Assembly (NCBI GenBank): GCA_902585045.1
Contig: CACICB010000004.1
Coordinates: forward strand, 18,607-82,606
Source of the DNA: an uncultured Pelagibacteraceae bacterium
GTDB lineage: Bacteria; Pseudomonadota; Alphaproteobacteria; Pelagibacterales; Pelagibacteraceae
Length of the DNA stretch: 64,000 nucleotides
Direction of reading: 5' to 3'
This document shows positions 30,033-41,261 of this stretch, one piece after another. A program made the position numbers and the translations under genes. Under the pieces are notes generated by a model. It saw nothing but the letters and a program-made list of their open reading frames with translations, searched no databases and had not been told where the DNA came from. How positions within the stretch are numbered: the first letter of the stretch is position 1; each line of letters starts with the position of its first letter.

Positions 30033-31246
30033 AAAGAGTTGTTGTTACTGGAATAGGAGTAGTTTCTTGTTTAGGAAATAATCAAGACGAAGTTTACAAG
30101 TCGTTACTAAATGCAAAATCAGGGATTACATTTTCTGAAGAATACAAAGAATATAATTTGAAAAGTCATGTCCATGGAAAACCAAATATTAAACTAGAAG
30201 ATTATGTAGACAGAAAATTTATAAGGTTTATGGGGCCAGGGTCTGCTTATAACTACGTTTCCATGAATGAAGCTGTAAAAGACTCTGGTCTTGAGGAAAA
30301 AGATATAAGCAATGTAACAACCGGAATGATTATGGGATCTGGCGGCCCTTCAATAGAAAACGTTATATTAGCAGCAGACAAGACTAGAGAAAAAAGCCCT
30401 AAAAGAATGGGCCCTTTTGTAGTTCCACGCACAATGTCGAGTACAGCTTCAGCAACTCTTGCAGTACCTTTTAAAATAAAAGGAGTTAATTATACAATTA
30501 GTTCAGCATGTGCAACTAGCGGACATTGTATTGGTAACGCTATGGAATTAATTCAATTAGGAAAACAAAAAATTATTTTTGCGGGTGGCAGTGATGAAGT
30601 TCATTTTGCGATGACTGCAATGTTTGATGCTATGACAGCATTGTCATCAAAATATAATGATACCCCTGAAAAAGCGTCTAGGCCTTACGATAAAACACGA
30701 GATGGTTTCGTTATCTCAGGTGGTGGGGGTGTTTTAGTTTTAGAAGAATATGAACACGCAAAAGCAAGAGGTGCAAAAATTTATGCGGAATTAACAGGCT
30801 ACGGTGCAACATCAGATGGTTATGATATGGTTGCTCCATCTGGAGAGGGAGCGGTACGATGTATGAAGATGGCATTGAGCACCGCAAAAAATAAAATTGA
30901 TTATATAAATACTCACGGGACATCAACACCTGTTGGCGATATAACTGAATTAAAAGCTGTTGGTGAGGTATTTAACAACTACAAACCTAAAATAAGCTCT
31001 ACTAAATCTCTTGCTGGACATTCTCTTGGAGCTACTTCAGCCCATGAAGCTATTTACAGTTTAATAATGATGAAAAATAATTTTATTGCAGCATCTGCAA
31101 ATATAAATGATATGGATGACGAGGCAAAGAAATATCCAATTGTAACCAAAGTTGAAAAAAACATAAATCTAAACGCAGTAATGTCTAATAGTTTTGGTTT
31201 TGGTGGAACTAATGCTACTTTGGTATTTGAAAAGGTAAAACCATGA
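30029..31246 (+). CDS. fabB: 3-oxoacyl-ACP synthase I FabB
   Basis: This condensing enzyme (405 residues) elongates both saturated and cis-unsaturated acyl chains. The Cys-His-His triad is visible: [12 protein letters not shown], the [11 protein letters not shown]is and the [12 protein letters not shown]is. [14 protein letters not shown] closes the thiolase fold. It overlaps fabA and fabI by 4 bp on each side, so fabA-fabB-fabI is one operon for membrane lipid unsaturation. Confidence 0.96.
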   Translation: MKRVVVTGIGVVSCLGNNQDEVYKSLLNAKSGITFSEEYKEYNLKSHVHGKPNIKLEDYVDRKFIRFMGPGSAYNYVSMNEAVKDSGLEEKDISNVTTGMIMGSGGPSIENVILAADKTREKSPKRMGPFVVPRTMSSTASATLAVPFKIKGVNYTISSACATSGHCIGNAMELIQLGKQKIIFAGGSDEVHFAMTAMFDAMTALSSKYNDTPEKASRPYDKTRDGFVISGGGGVLVLEEYEHAKARGAKIYAELTGYGATSDGYDMVAPSGEGAVRCMKMALSTAKNKIDYINTHGTSTPVGDITELKAVGEVFNNYKPKISSTKSLAGHSLGATSAHEAIYSLIMMKNNFIAASANINDMDDEAKKYPIVTKVEKNINLNAVMSNSFGFGGTNATLVFEKVKP

Positions 31247-32028
31247 GTTTAATGAAAGGAAAAAAAGGTCTTATAATGGGCGTTGCTAATGAACGATCAA
31301 TAGCTTGGGGTATATCTCAAAAACTTGCAGATGCAGGTGCAGAATTAGCCTTTACATATCTAGGTGACGCATTGAAGAAAAGAGTTGTGCCTTTGGCAGA
31401 AAAGCTAAATTCAAATGTAACATTTAGCTGCGACGTGGAGAAAAAAGAAGAAGTTATAAAACTTTTCGAAGATGTAAAATCAAAATGGGGCGAAATAGAT
31501 TTTGTAGTACACGCAGTTGCATTTTCAGATAAATCAGAGTTATCTGGTGAATATTTAAATACCACAAGAGAAAATTTTCTAAAAAGTATGCTTATTTCTT
31601 GTTTCTCATTCACTGAGGTATCTAAAGAAGCTGCAAAGATAATGAGAGAAGGAGGGAGTCTACTAACACTTACCTACGAGTCTTCTAAGGCAATACCTAA
31701 TTATAATGTAATGGGAGTTTGCAAATCTGCTTTAGAGGCAAGTGTAAAATACTTAGCTAGAGATCTTGGTAAAAATAAAATTAGAGTAAATGCAATCAGC
31801 GCAGGTCCTATCAAAACTTTAGCTGCTTCTGCCATTGGAGATGCAAAATTTTTATATAAATGGAATGAAGATCATTCTTTTTTAAAAAGAAATGTAGATA
31901 TTCACGATGTAGGTAATTCTGCTTTATATTTGCTTAGTAATTTAGCGGCAGGAGTAACTGGTGAAATTCATTATGTTGATGCAGGATATAATAAAGTAGG
32001 AATGCCAGATCCTAAAAATATGGCTTAA
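31243..32028 (+). CDS. fabI: enoyl-ACP reductase FabI
   Basis: This NAD(P)H-dependent reductase completes each fatty-acid elongation cycle. The 261-residue short-chain-dehydrogenase protein has [13 protein letters not shown] at the nucleotide site and the FabI catalytic Tyr-Lys arrangement in [19 protein letters not shown], plus [18 protein letters not shown]. Its TAA stop (32026-32028) sits in a CTTAAG palindrome that also holds the stop codon of the convergent pnp gene. Confidence 0.96.
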   Translation: MSLMKGKKGLIMGVANERSIAWGISQKLADAGAELAFTYLGDALKKRVVPLAEKLNSNVTFSCDVEKKEEVIKLFEDVKSKWGEIDFVVHAVAFSDKSELSGEYLNTTRENFLKSMLISCFSFTEVSKEAAKIMREGGSLLTLTYESSKAIPNYNVMGVCKSALEASVKYLARDLGKNKIRVNAISAGPIKTLAASAIGDAKFLYKWNEDHSFLKRNVDIHDVGNSALYLLSNLAAGVTGEIHYVDAGYNKVGMPDPKNMA

Positions 32029-34097
32029 GCTGAAGCTTGTTTCATTGATAATTTAACTTTTCCTCTATCGAAACCAACAACTTTAACTGAAACTTCATCA
32101 CCTTCTTTTACAATATCTCCAACTTTTGCAACTCGTTTGTCGGCAAGCTCAGAAATATGTACAAGGCCGTCTTGCTTTCCTAAAAAGTTTACAAAAGCTC
32201 CGAATTCCATAATTTTTACTACTTTGCCTTTATAAATTTTACCCATCTCCGGTTTAGCTATTAAATTTTTAATAAAATCAATAGCTTTGTTTCTTGAAGC
32301 CTCGTCTGGTGCTGCAACAGTTACTTCACCTGTATCTTTAACATCAACTTTAGCTCCTGAGGTCTCAACAATTTCTCTAATTGTTGCTCCTCCTTTGCCA
32401 ATTACTGTGGCTATATCTTTTTTATCAACTTTTATTGTTTCCATTTTAGGAGTGTGTTTTGAAAACTCTTTTCTAGAAGTTTTTATAGCTTTATTCATTT
32501 CGCCTAAAATATGCTCTCTTCCTTCTTTAGCTTGATCTAAAGCTTTTTCCATTATTTCAAATGTTATACCTGTAATTTTAATATCCATTTGAAGTGAAGT
32601 AATTCCATTTTTTGTACCGGCTACTTTAAAATCCATATCTCCTAAATGATCCTCGTCTCCCAAAATGTCAGAGAGGACTGAAAAATCTTCACCTTCTTTA
32701 ATTAATCCCATCGCAATTCCAGCAACAGGTTCTTTTATAGGAACTCCTGCATCCATTAATGATAAAGAAGTTCCGCAAACTGTAGCCATCGATGAGGAAC
32801 CATTAGACTCCGTTATTTCTGAAACTACTCTTAATGTATACGGAAAATTTTCTTTTTTTGGCAAAGATGAGTTTATTGCTCTCCAAGCAAGTTTTCCATG
32901 TCCAATTTCTCTTCTACCTGTGCCTATTCTACCGCATTCTCCAACTGAAAATGGAGGGAAATTATAATGTAACATAAAGTTTGATCTCTGCATGCCCTCG
33001 AGACTTTCTAGTCTTTGTTCATCATCCGTCATTCCAAGTGTGGTGACAACTAGAGCTTGGGTTTCACCTCTAGTGAAAAGAGCAGAACCGTGGGTTCTCG
33101 GTAAAACACCTACTTCACATTTTATTTGTCTAACATCTGCTAGACCTCGTCCGTCAATTCTTTTCTTTTCTTTTAAAATAGCAGTTCTGACAATATCCTT
33201 TTCTAAAGATTTTAACTGACTCATTGCTTGATTTTCAGTAACAGCTTCATCCTCCGCAAACATTTCTTTACATTGAGTTTCTATTTCAGAAATTGCTGTA
33301 GATCTTTTTTTCTTATCAATTTCTTTAAATGCACTTCTTAAACCACTTTCAAATTTCTCAGCTATCTTCTTTTTGATTTCGGAGTGATCTACCTCTTCAA
33401 CTTCCCACTTTGGCTTTCCAGCTTTCTTTGCTAGTTTTTCTATTGCTTCAATTATCGGCACAAAGTTTTCATGTCCAAATTTCACAGCATCTAACATGAC
33501 TTTTTCGGATAATCCCGATGTTTCTGACTCAACCATCAAAACTGCGTCTTTTGTTCCAGCTACTACAAGATCTAATTCAGACTCTTTAAGCTGTTCCACT
33601 GAAGGATTTAATAAATACTTTCCATTTTTGTATCCAACTCTACTCGCAGCTATAGGTCCCATAAATGGTAACCCCGATATAGCTAAAGCAGCTGAAGAAG
33701 CAATAATTGATAAAATGTCTGGTTGATTTTCACTATCATAAGATAAAACTGTAGGTAATACTTGCACCTCATTCATGAAACTTGATGGAAACAGAGGTCT
33801 TATTGGTCTATCTATTAATCTAGAAATTAGAGTTTCAGCTTCAGTAGGTCTTGCTTCTCTTTTAAAATATCCTCCTGGTATTTTTCCAGCAGCATAGTAT
33901 TTTTCTTGATAATTTACCGATAGAGGAAAGTAATCTTGTCCTTCAGCAATTTTTTTTGCGCCAACAGCCGTCGCAATCACAACCGTTTCCCCTAAAGTTG
34001 CAATAATTGCTCCATCTGCTTGACGTGCAATTTTACCAGTCTCTAAAGTTAATTTTTTACCATTAATCTCTAATTCCTCTTTCTCTATATTAAACAT
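32025..34097 (-). CDS. pnp: polyribonucleotide nucleotidyltransferase (PNPase)
   Basis: PNPase is a phosphorolytic 3'-5' exoribonuclease. Two RNase PH cores are present (for example [25 protein letters not shown] and [17 protein letters not shown]), then a KH domain ([22 protein letters not shown]) and an S1 domain ([28 protein letters not shown]). The 690-residue length is normal. Its start overlaps the rpsO stop region by 1 bp, keeping the usual rpsO-pnp pair. Confidence 0.97.
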   Translation of the reverse strand: MFNIEKEELEINGKKLTLETGKIARQADGAIIATLGETVVIATAVGAKKIAEGQDYFPLSVNYQEKYYAAGKIPGGYFKREARPTEAETLISRLIDRPIRPLFPSSFMNEVQVLPTVLSYDSENQPDILSIIASSAALAISGLPFMGPIAASRVGYKNGKYLLNPSVEQLKESELDLVVAGTKDAVLMVESETSGLSEKVMLDAVKFGHENFVPIIEAIEKLAKKAGKPKWEVEEVDHSEIKKKIAEKFESGLRSAFKEIDKKKRSTAISEIETQCKEMFAEDEAVTENQAMSQLKSLEKDIVRTAILKEKKRIDGRGLADVRQIKCEVGVLPRTHGSALFTRGETQALVVTTLGMTDDEQRLESLEGMQRSNFMLHYNFPPFSVGECGRIGTGRREIGHGKLAWRAINSSLPKKENFPYTLRVVSEITESNGSSSMATVCGTSLSLMDAGVPIKEPVAGIAMGLIKEGEDFSVLSDILGDEDHLGDMDFKVAGTKNGITSLQMDIKITGITFEIMEKALDQAKEGREHILGEMNKAIKTSRKEFSKHTPKMETIKVDKKDIATVIGKGGATIREIVETSGAKVDVKDTGEVTVAAPDEASRNKAIDFIKNLIAKPEMGKIYKGKVVKIMEFGAFVNFLGKQDGLVHISELADKRVAKVGDIVKEGDEVSVKVVGFDRGKVKLSMKQASA

Positions 34098-34357
34098 TAT
34101 TTCCTTAAATTAAGTTGCTTTATCACACTTTGGTAAGATTCATTATTTTTCTTTTTTAAGTATGCTAAAAGTTTTTTTCGTTTATTAACTGATTTTGTTA
34201 GGCCAATAGTAGAGTGCTTATCTTTCTTGAATTTTTTAAAATGTTCCGAGAGTTTTGCAATTTTATCTGTAAGCAATCCAATTTGAATTTCTGTAGACCC
34301 AACATCATTCTTGTTTATAGCTAGAGATTTAATTATATCTTTTTTTTTCTTTATCAT
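34097..34357 (-). CDS. rpsO: 30S ribosomal protein S15
   Basis: S15 binds the central domain of 16S rRNA. The core [34 protein letters not shown] and the C-terminal [12 protein letters not shown] are characteristic. The frame continues upstream into rbfA, but the ATG at 34357 gives [20 protein letters not shown] and 86 residues, the normal length. It begins inside the last codons of rbfA (29-bp overlap); truB, usually found between rbfA and rpsO, is missing. Confidence 0.95.
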   Translation of the reverse strand: MIKKKKDIIKSLAINKNDVGSTEIQIGLLTDKIAKLSEHFKKFKKDKHSTIGLTKSVNKRKKLLAYLKKKNNESYQSVIKQLNLRK

Positions 34358-34730
34358 TATGTTTATTTTCTTTAATAATTTTTTCGATCTTTTCAGCGTA
34401 TTCAAATGAGTTATCTTCAACAAAAGTGAGCTTAGGAAGAAACTTAATATCTAGCCTTTTCGACAGCGCTTTTCTAACAAGATGCGAGTACTCAGTCAAG
34501 ATTTTTACAATTTCTTTCATATCTGTTCCACCTAAAGGAATTACGTAAACTCTTGCTGTTTTGAGGTCCGGAGTCATCCTGACCTCTGTAACTGTAATTA
34601 ATTTAGTATTGATTAAAGGTATTTTTGCTTCATTTCTTAGAAAGAGTTGTCCCAGATTTTGTTTTACAAGCTCCCCTACTCGTAATTGTCTTTGACTAAA
34701 TGCTCTTTGAGTAGTTTGATTAACCATCAT
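34329..34730 (-). CDS. rbfA: ribosome-binding factor A
   Basis: RbfA helps mature the 5' end of 16S rRNA. The 133-residue protein has QRQLRVGELVKQNLGQLFLR, ITVTEVRMTPDLKTARVYVIPLGG and LSKRLDIKFLPKLTFVEDNSFEYAEKI, all typical. It overlaps infB by 4 bp upstream and rpsO by 29 bp downstream, so it sits inside one long transcript with nusA, infB, rpsO and pnp. Confidence 0.94.
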   Translation of the reverse strand: MMVNQTTQRAFSQRQLRVGELVKQNLGQLFLRNEAKIPLINTKLITVTEVRMTPDLKTARVYVIPLGGTDMKEIVKILTEYSHLVRKALSKRLDIKFLPKLTFVEDNSFEYAEKIEKIIKENKHNDKEKKRYN

Positions 34731-36904
34731 ATTGACCTTTGTATTTTTTCAGACAAATAAGATTCGATTACATCTTTTTCTTTGAAGTCTATAAAATCTT
34801 TTATACTGATTCCGCACTCTAAACCAGTGCCTACTTCTTTCACCTGATTTTTTTCTCTAAATAAAGTTAAAATTTCACCATTATACACAACGGTACCATC
34901 TCGAATTACTCTTGCTTTTGATTTACTTTTTATTTCCCCACTTATTACTTTCGAACCAGCTATTTTTCCTGCACTTGAAACTTTAAAAATCTTTTGAATT
35001 TCAGCGCTTCCTAATACTGTCTCCTTAATATCTGGTGTAAGAAGTCCAGATAAAGATTTTTCGATATAATCTAATGCTTCGTAAATAATATTAAAAAATT
35101 TTATTTCTATCTTTTCTTTGTCTGCTAATTTTTTCGCTTCTCTGTTAGGTTTAACATTAAATCCAACTAGAATAGCATTAGAAGCTTTTGCCAATGAAAC
35201 ATCTGTTTCATTGATCATACCAATGTCTGATAGGATAATATTTGCCTCAACTTCTTCATGCTTAATTTTATCGATTGCCATTTTTAATGCTTCGCTTGAG
35301 CCTTGAACATCAGACTTGATTATTATATTAAGCTCATCTTTATTTTTAATGTTATCAAAAAGAGTTGTTTTATCTTTTGCTATTAATTTATTTTTAACAT
35401 TATCATCTTGTTTAATTTTTGAAATTTCTTTCGCTGCTTCTTCGTCTTGAGTAACCAAGAATTCAGCTCCAGCATATGCTGAACTGTTCATTCCTAAAAT
35501 TTCAACTGGCATAGAAGGTAAGGCCTCATCTATCATTTCTCCCTCATAATTTATCATAGCTCTAATTTTTCCCCATGTGTTACCACAGACAAAATAATCT
35601 CCTTTTTTTAATTTACCATTACTTATTAAAACAGTAGAAACTGGACCTTTCCCTTTATCTATTTTTGACTCTATTACAACTCCACTTGCTTTTTCTGAAT
35701 ATGATGCCTTTAAGTCAAGTATTTCAGATTGAAGTAGAATGCTCTCTTTAAGTTTATCCAAATTTTGTTTTTTTAGTGCGGAGACTTCAACGAAAAGAGT
35801 ATCGCCACTTAATTCTTCGGCTATTAATTCATATTGCATCATTTCATTTTTAATTTTACTAATATTTTTTTCAGGTAAATCACATTTGTTTATTGCTACA
35901 ATGATAGGTACTTTTGCGGCCTTAGCATGTTTAATAGCTTCAACTGTCTGTGGTTTAATTCCGTCATCAGCAGCTACGACTAAAACTACTATATCAGTTA
36001 TTTTTGAACCTCTTGCTCTCATTTCAGTAAAGGCAGCATGACCAGGAGTATCAATAAAAGTAATCAATTTATTATCATTTGTTTTGACTTGATAAGCTCC
36101 AATATGTTGTGTGATTCCGCCATGTTCTCCGGAAACTATATTGCTTTGACGCAAAGAGTCTAATAATGAAGTTTTTCCGTGATCAACGTGCCCCATAATT
36201 GTTACAACTGGGGGTCTATTTTTTACTTCTCCTGAAAAACTTTCTTTTTGTTTTTCACCTTTGACTGCTATTTTATCTTCTAAGATAGGTTTGTGGCCAA
36301 ATTCTTTTACAATGTATTCTGCAGTATCCTTATCAATATTGTGATTTATAGTTGCAACAACTTTCATGTTGAATAAAAATTTTATAATTTCACTAGATTT
36401 CTCAGCCATTCGATTTGATAATTCTTGAATAGTTATTTGTTCAGGGATTTTTACTTCTTTAACAACTTTTTTAAATTCTTTTTTTTCTTCTCCCTCTGGC
36501 TTATTTTTTTTCTCTTTCATTCTAGCTCTTTTTACAGATGCTAAACTTCTCTGTTTTATCTCAATTTCCTCAACATTCAAAGCTCTTGACACAGTTAGCT
36601 TAAAGTCTCTTTTGTCTACAGGTCCTTTCAATTTTAGTTTGCTTTTTCCAGCTGGTTTATTGTCTTTTTTAATAAAATCTTTTGTTGCTTGTTGTTCAAT
36701 AAATTTTCTAGCGAAATTTTTCTTTTTATTCTCTTGGTTTAAATTAGTATTTTGATTATTCGACCTATTAGCTTTAATTGTTTTAAAGGGCTTTTTCTTC
36801 TCTACAAAAAAAGATTTTTTTCCTGATGTAGATATTGAACTTGTATCAATTTTTTTTTTTAAATTAGATGAGATAGTTAGTGTTTTTTTTTTATCTTTTT
36901 CCAT
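34727..36904 (-). CDS. infB: translation initiation factor IF-2
   Basis: IF-2 positions initiator tRNA on the ribosome. A lysine-rich N-terminal region (about 1-150) precedes the IF2_N segment IPEQITIQELSNRMAEKS, then the GTPase domain with GHVDHGKTSLLD, DTPGHAAF and NKCD, and the domain II-IV region ending KEVGTGLECGISIKDF. At 725 residues it has a short N-terminus compared with E. coli. It lies 4 bp after nusA; ylxR (rnpM) is missing between the two. Confidence 0.97.
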   Translation of the reverse strand: MEKDKKKTLTISSNLKKKIDTSSISTSGKKSFFVEKKKPFKTIKANRSNNQNTNLNQENKKKNFARKFIEQQATKDFIKKDNKPAGKSKLKLKGPVDKRDFKLTVSRALNVEEIEIKQRSLASVKRARMKEKKNKPEGEEKKEFKKVVKEVKIPEQITIQELSNRMAEKSSEIIKFLFNMKVVATINHNIDKDTAEYIVKEFGHKPILEDKIAVKGEKQKESFSGEVKNRPPVVTIMGHVDHGKTSLLDSLRQSNIVSGEHGGITQHIGAYQVKTNDNKLITFIDTPGHAAFTEMRARGSKITDIVVLVVAADDGIKPQTVEAIKHAKAAKVPIIVAINKCDLPEKNISKIKNEMMQYELIAEELSGDTLFVEVSALKKQNLDKLKESILLQSEILDLKASYSEKASGVVIESKIDKGKGPVSTVLISNGKLKKGDYFVCGNTWGKIRAMINYEGEMIDEALPSMPVEILGMNSSAYAGAEFLVTQDEEAAKEISKIKQDDNVKNKLIAKDKTTLFDNIKNKDELNIIIKSDVQGSSEALKMAIDKIKHEEVEANIILSDIGMINETDVSLAKASNAILVGFNVKPNREAKKLADKEKIEIKFFNIIYEALDYIEKSLSGLLTPDIKETVLGSAEIQKIFKVSSAGKIAGSKVISGEIKSKSKARVIRDGTVVYNGEILTLFREKNQVKEVGTGLECGISIKDFIDFKEKDVIESYLSEKIQRSI

Positions 36905-36908
36905 AACA

Positions 36909-38456
36909 TTACTTATAAGCTATCTCCCTAGCTGACATAATTAGTTCGTCAGCTTCTTTTCTAGATAAGGAAAATTCCTCGAGATAACCTTCAATTCTTA
37001 TTTTTTTTCCTCTAATTTCATCATAACCACCAATCAATTCATCAGATGAAAGGTCTGCAAAATCACTTAATTTTCTTATATTTTTTTGTCCCAATATCAC
37101 TAACATTCCCTGGGTCATTCCTTTTAAATTAATAAGTTTTTCTTCAACTCCTAATTCTTTTAATTTTAATGAAACAGCTTCTTTCTCTTTTATGATTGTT
37201 TCTTTAGATCTATTTATTAGTTCTACGGCAGTTTCCTCATCTATTGCTTCAATTTTAGAAATATCATCTGGTTTAGATTGAGCTATTTCTTCGATTGAAG
37301 TAAAACCTTCAGAAACAAGTAATTGACCTAAAGTTTCATCTACTTCTAAATTTTTAATTAAAGTTTCAGTTCGGTCTTTAAATTCTGCTTGTCGCCTTTC
37401 CGAGTCTTCTTTATCAGTAAGTATATCAATTTCAAAGTTAGTTAATTTTGAAGCTAACCTAACATTTTGTCCCCTTCTTCCTATAGCTTTACTTAAATTT
37501 TCCTCAGACAAAATTATATCAATTCTTTTATTTTCTTGATCAATTAGAACTCGCTGTATCTCTGCAGGGGAGAGAGATTCTGAAATTAATGTCGGTAAGT
37601 CTTCTGTCCATTTTATTATATCTATTTTTTCTCCGTGTAATTCATTTACTATAGTTTGAACTCTACTACCTCTCATACCAACACAAGCTCCTACTGGGTC
37701 AATCGAAGAATCCTTGGAGTGAACACATATTTTAGCTCTACTTCCAGGGTCTCTTGCAACTGATTTGATTTCTATAGTTCCTTCATAAATTTCTGGAACT
37801 TCTTGGAAAAATAGTTTTGCTAAAAATTGGGGATGTGCTCTTGATAAAAATATTTGGTGACCTTTTAACTCCTTCTTTACTTCGTAACAATATGCTTTCA
37901 CTCTATCACCAGTTTTGAGTATTTCTCTAGGTATTAATTCATCTTTTTTAATTACACCCTCTGCTTTACCAAGATCAATTATGACATTGCCATATTCTAA
38001 TCTTTTGATAATACCACTTAATATCAATCCTTGTTTATCTATGAAATCCTCATATTGCCTGTTCTTTTCTGCTTCTCTTACTCTACTACTTATGACTTGT
38101 TTAGCGCTTTGAGCGGCTATCCGTCCAAAATCAATTTGAGGTAATTCTTCATATATTTTTTCTCCAATTTTTAACTCTTTTTTTTTATCTAACTTTTGAG
38201 CATCTTCTAAAGTAATTTCTCTTGCAGTGTCCTCGACCGACTCAACAATTTCTAGGACTTTTTGAATTTTTATATCGCCACTCTCCCTATCAATATTCAC
38301 TTCAATATTGTTATCATTTCCAAATTTAGTAAGCGCAGCTTTCTTAATGGCGCTCTCCATAGAGTCTATTACCAACTCTTTATCAATAGATTTTTCATTA
38401 GCAACAGCTTCTACTATTCTTAAAAGTTCTAGTTTATCTAAGCCTCTATTTAGCAT
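36909..38456 (-). CDS. nusA: transcription termination/antitermination factor NusA
   Basis: NusA binds RNA polymerase and nascent RNA, enhancing pausing and hairpin-dependent termination. The 515-residue protein has the N-terminal RNAP-binding domain, an S1 domain (SGIIKRLEYGNVIIDLGKAEG), two KH domains (CVGMRGSRVQTIVNELHG; AIGRRGQNVRLASKL) and two C-terminal helix-hairpin-helix repeats. A strong AGGAG ribosome site (38463-38467) precedes the ATG. rimP, usually upstream, is absent from the 92-bp gap to metK. That gap holds a promoter and a terminator-like hairpin in the predicted nusA leader. Confidence 0.97.
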   Translation of the reverse strand: MLNRGLDKLELLRIVEAVANEKSIDKELVIDSMESAIKKAALTKFGNDNNIEVNIDRESGDIKIQKVLEIVESVEDTAREITLEDAQKLDKKKELKIGEKIYEELPQIDFGRIAAQSAKQVISSRVREAEKNRQYEDFIDKQGLILSGIIKRLEYGNVIIDLGKAEGVIKKDELIPREILKTGDRVKAYCYEVKKELKGHQIFLSRAHPQFLAKLFFQEVPEIYEGTIEIKSVARDPGSRAKICVHSKDSSIDPVGACVGMRGSRVQTIVNELHGEKIDIIKWTEDLPTLISESLSPAEIQRVLIDQENKRIDIILSEENLSKAIGRRGQNVRLASKLTNFEIDILTDKEDSERRQAEFKDRTETLIKNLEVDETLGQLLVSEGFTSIEEIAQSKPDDISKIEAIDEETAVELINRSKETIIKEKEAVSLKLKELGVEEKLINLKGMTQGMLVILGQKNIRKLSDFADLSSDELIGGYDEIRGKKIRIEGYLEEFSLSRKEADELIMSAREIAYK

Positions 38457-38469
38457 TTTTAAAGCTCCT

Positions 38470-38496
38470 AAAAAAAAATGGGCTAATGCCCATTTT
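38470..38496 (-). terminator. intrinsic-terminator hairpin between metK and nusA
   Basis: AAAATGGGC and GCCCATTTT (38475-38483 and 38488-38496 on plus) form a perfect 9-bp stem with a 4-nt loop. On the minus strand it is followed by a run of nine T. It can end metK transcription. It also lies downstream of a candidate nusA promoter and just before the nusA ribosome site, so it may attenuate nusA. Confidence 0.75.
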
Positions 38497-38517
38497 GTAT
38501 TATTAATAATTTTATTA

Positions 38518-38546
38518 ATTTTAAGTGAAAATGTTAATTATTTCAA
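38518..38546 (-). promoter_or_regulatory. nusA-infB operon promoter
   Basis: On the minus strand TTGAAA (38541-38546), a 17-nt spacer and TAAAAT (38518-38523) start 3 bp after the metK stop codon. The predicted start near 38511 gives a leader of about 55 nt containing the hairpin at 38475-38496. Confidence 0.5.
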
Positions 38547-38548
38547 GA

Positions 38549-39712
38549 TTACAATTTGAATAAGTCTAATTTATCTGTCTTTTCCCATGTAAACTCACCC
38601 TTATTTGTGGGTTTTCTACCAAAGTGGCCATAAGCTGAAGTGATTTGATAAATTGGATTATTCAATTTTAACATTTCCCTAATACCTCTTGGTGATAAGT
38701 CAAAGTTCTTTTCTATTATTTCCATTGTCTTTCTTACTTTTGCTTCGTCTTCGTCTGCTAGTTTTACAAAAATAGATAGTGGTTTGGAGACACCGATTGC
38801 ATAAGCTAATTGGATAAGACATTTTTCTGAAACACCTGCTGAAACAATATTTTTAGCTAAGTATCTTGCCGCATAAGCAGCAGACCTGTCAACTTTTGTT
38901 GGGTCTTTTCCTGAAAATGCTCCTCCTCCATGTGGAGCAGATCCTCCATAAGTATCTACAATAATTTTTCTACCTGTTAGCCCTGTGTCCCCATCTGGAC
39001 CACCAATAATGAATTGTCCTGTAGGGTTAATATATATTTCTTTGGGATCTAAACTTTCCAGAAAATGAGAAGGTATAGATTTATTTATATAAGGAATTAC
39101 CAGCTCTTTAACTTGATTTTGGTTTAAATCTTTCGAATGTTGAGTTGAAATAACAACTGAAGTTACTTTCACTGGCTTGTTGTTCTGATATAACATTGTG
39201 ACCTGACTTTTATTATCTGGCTCGATACCTTTTAAATTTCCCTTCTTTCTATCTTCAGCCATTAATCTCAAAATTTTATGTGAGTAGTGAATTGGTGCAG
39301 GCATTAATTCTTCAGTTTCATTGCAGGCATAACCAAACATCAATCCTTGATCGCCAGCTCCCTCGTCTTTATTATCTTTTGAGTCTACTCCCATTGCGAT
39401 ATCACTAGACTGCTCATGAAGGTAGTTTTCAATTTTTGCGTTTTTCCAACTGAAACCCTTCTGATCATAACCAATATCTTTTATGCAATCTCTAATTTTG
39501 TTTATAAGTTCATCATTATTTATTTTTGGACCTCTAGTCTCACCTGCAAGAACAACTCTATTAGTTGTAGTCAATGTTTCGCAAGCCACTCTAGAAACTG
39601 GATCTCTAGAAAGGTAAGTGTCCACTACCATATCTGAAATTCTGTCACTTACTTTATCAGGATGACCTTCCGAAACTGACTCGCTTGTAAATAAGTAATT
39701 ATTAGTTGTCAT
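38549..39712 (-). CDS. metK: S-adenosylmethionine synthetase
   Basis: MetK makes SAM from methionine and ATP. At 387 residues it has [28 protein letters not shown], the phosphate-binding [23 protein letters not shown] and the C-terminal YGHFGR. It overlaps lnt by 11 bp, so no leader exists between them. I looked for SAM-sensing riboswitch sequence and found no room for one. With ahcY and adenosine kinase it completes the SAM cycle seen in this window. Confidence 0.98.
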   Translation of the reverse strand: MTTNNYLFTSESVSEGHPDKVSDRISDMVVDTYLSRDPVSRVACETLTTTNRVVLAGETRGPKINNDELINKIRDCIKDIGYDQKGFSWKNAKIENYLHEQSSDIAMGVDSKDNKDEGAGDQGLMFGYACNETEELMPAPIHYSHKILRLMAEDRKKGNLKGIEPDNKSQVTMLYQNNKPVKVTSVVISTQHSKDLNQNQVKELVIPYINKSIPSHFLESLDPKEIYINPTGQFIIGGPDGDTGLTGRKIIVDTYGGSAPHGGGAFSGKDPTKVDRSAAYAARYLAKNIVSAGVSEKCLIQLAYAIGVSKPLSIFVKLADEDEAKVRKTMEIIEKNFDLSPRGIREMLKLNNPIYQITSAYGHFGRKPTNKGEFTWEKTDKLDLFKL

Positions 39713-41258
39713 TTTTTTTTAAAATTAGAAAAGTTAAAATATATGTAATTAAAAGAACAAAAAATATCAAATCATTTTTATTTTTATTTTTATTTTTTAA
39801 TAGTGGAATCTCTAGCTCGATATTACCAGCCTCATTAGGACCTAATTTCTTAATTATATTTCCTTTATTATCAATAATAGCACTTATACCTTTGTTAGCT
39901 GACCTTATCAAAAAAGAGTTTTGCTCAATAGCTCTGAATATTGTTTTTGAGAAATGCTGATAAGGACCAATTGAGTCACCAAACCATCCGTCCTCAGAAA
40001 TATTTACTATTAAATTGGTATTAATATCTGACTTTTGAATAAATTTTGTAAATATTATCTCGTAACAAATAAGTGGTAAAATGTTTAAATTTTCATATAT
40101 CAGATTATTTTGATTGTTACCTCTAAGAAAAGATCCATGGCCCTCAGTAATTTTTTTAAATCCAAATTTATTCATTATTTTTTGAAATGGCAAAAATTCT
40201 CCGAAAGGAACTAGTTTTTGTTTTTTATACTCTTGAATTATTTCCATTTTATTGTTGATAATTATTAAACTATTGAAATAACCATTCTTTTGTGAGTCAA
40301 ACCTATTAACACCAAAAAGAATTAAATGATTTTTTCTAAAGTTTTTTAAAAAAATATTTTTGAATGGTCTTAATTCATCAAAACTATATCCACTAAAAAC
40401 ACCCTCTGGCCAGATATATAAAGTTTTGGTATCATTGCTTACTTCGCTAATTTTTATTAATTTATTCAGTCTTTTCTCAATATCTTTATCATTTAATCCA
40501 TATTCTAATTTAAAATTTGGAGAAATAACCTTTATATTAAATTTTTCGTCGACAGTTTTTAAATTTGATTTATTTTTATTAATTGAGTGATTGCCATAAA
40601 TAAATAAAGCAAAAATAATTAGAGGCACAGTACTTAAAGTTAAAAATTTTTTTTTTAAATTGATCTTAAAAAATAGTATAGAGGGTAAAAGAAAAATTGT
40701 TAAAAAAATTAAATTTAAAGAAAATAAGCCAAGTCTATCTAAAATTTGAATTATTTCTGTTGACCAGGAAAAACTATAAATCCACAAATTCCAAGGAAAA
40801 CCAGTAAGTATATTTGCTCTAAGATAGTCTGAAAAAGCTAAACTCCCAGAAAAAATTATGATGGATAAAAAATTTAGTTTCAAAAATGGTCCTATAATTA
40901 ACGTTACAAGTGAAAAAAATAAGCTTAGAAATAAAGGTATAAGTATTAATCCGAAAGGAATTAAAATCTTAAAACTTTCATCAAAAGTTAATGAATGTGT
41001 TATCCAATGTATGCCACTTAAAAAATATCCAAACCCAAATGCTGTTCCATAAATGAATAGATTTTTTCTGAAAGGTTTTTTTCTATAAGTACCTTTTGAT
41101 TTTTTTTTAATATAAACTACTAAATAAAAAAAAATTGGTAGTACTATAAAATTGATTAAACTTAAATTAAAAGGCTGAAAAGAAAACACTGTCAGTGACC
41201 CAAGTGTAAATGGAAGTAAATATAAAGTATAAAAACGATTGTTAAGGAAGCTTTCCAT
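39702..41258 (-). CDS. lnt: apolipoprotein N-acyltransferase
   Basis: Lnt adds the third acyl chain to lipoproteins in the inner membrane. Around six N-terminal membrane segments are followed by a nitrilase domain with the Glu of [10 protein letters not shown], Lys of [14 protein letters not shown] and Cys of PLICYEIIF, plus [17 protein letters not shown]. The 518-residue protein ends in another membrane segment. It follows ybeY closely (4 bp), but the hlyC/corC gene often between ybeY and lnt is absent. Confidence 0.94.
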   Translation of the reverse strand: MESFLNNRFYTLYLLPFTLGSLTVFSFQPFNLSLINFIVLPIFFYLVVYIKKKSKGTYRKKPFRKNLFIYGTAFGFGYFLSGIHWITHSLTFDESFKILIPFGLILIPLFLSLFFSLVTLIIGPFLKLNFLSIIIFSGSLAFSDYLRANILTGFPWNLWIYSFSWSTEIIQILDRLGLFSLNLIFLTIFLLPSILFFKINLKKKFLTLSTVPLIIFALFIYGNHSINKNKSNLKTVDEKFNIKVISPNFKLEYGLNDKDIEKRLNKLIKISEVSNDTKTLYIWPEGVFSGYSFDELRPFKNIFLKNFRKNHLILFGVNRFDSQKNGYFNSLIIINNKMEIIQEYKKQKLVPFGEFLPFQKIMNKFGFKKITEGHGSFLRGNNQNNLIYENLNILPLICYEIIFTKFIQKSDINTNLIVNISEDGWFGDSIGPYQHFSKTIFRAIEQNSFLIRSANKGISAIIDNKGNIIKKLGPNEAGNIELEIPLLKNKNKNKNDLIFFVLLITYILTFLILKKNDN

Positions 41259-41261
41259 ATA

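Noticed and set aside
32287..33726. Several plus-strand frames opposite pnp
   Set aside because: All are antisense shadows of PNPase with no recognisable domain or start signals.
38457..38548. Possible SAM riboswitch near metK
   Set aside because: metK overlaps lnt upstream, leaving no leader, and the gap downstream is explained by a terminator hairpin and the nusA promoter. The 48-bp gap before ahcY is also too short for a known SAM or SAH riboswitch.
39778..39800. Short A/T tandem tract inside lnt
   Set aside because: It encodes a Lys/Asn-rich stretch before the last membrane segment and is compatible with base composition alone; I see no evidence of phase variation.
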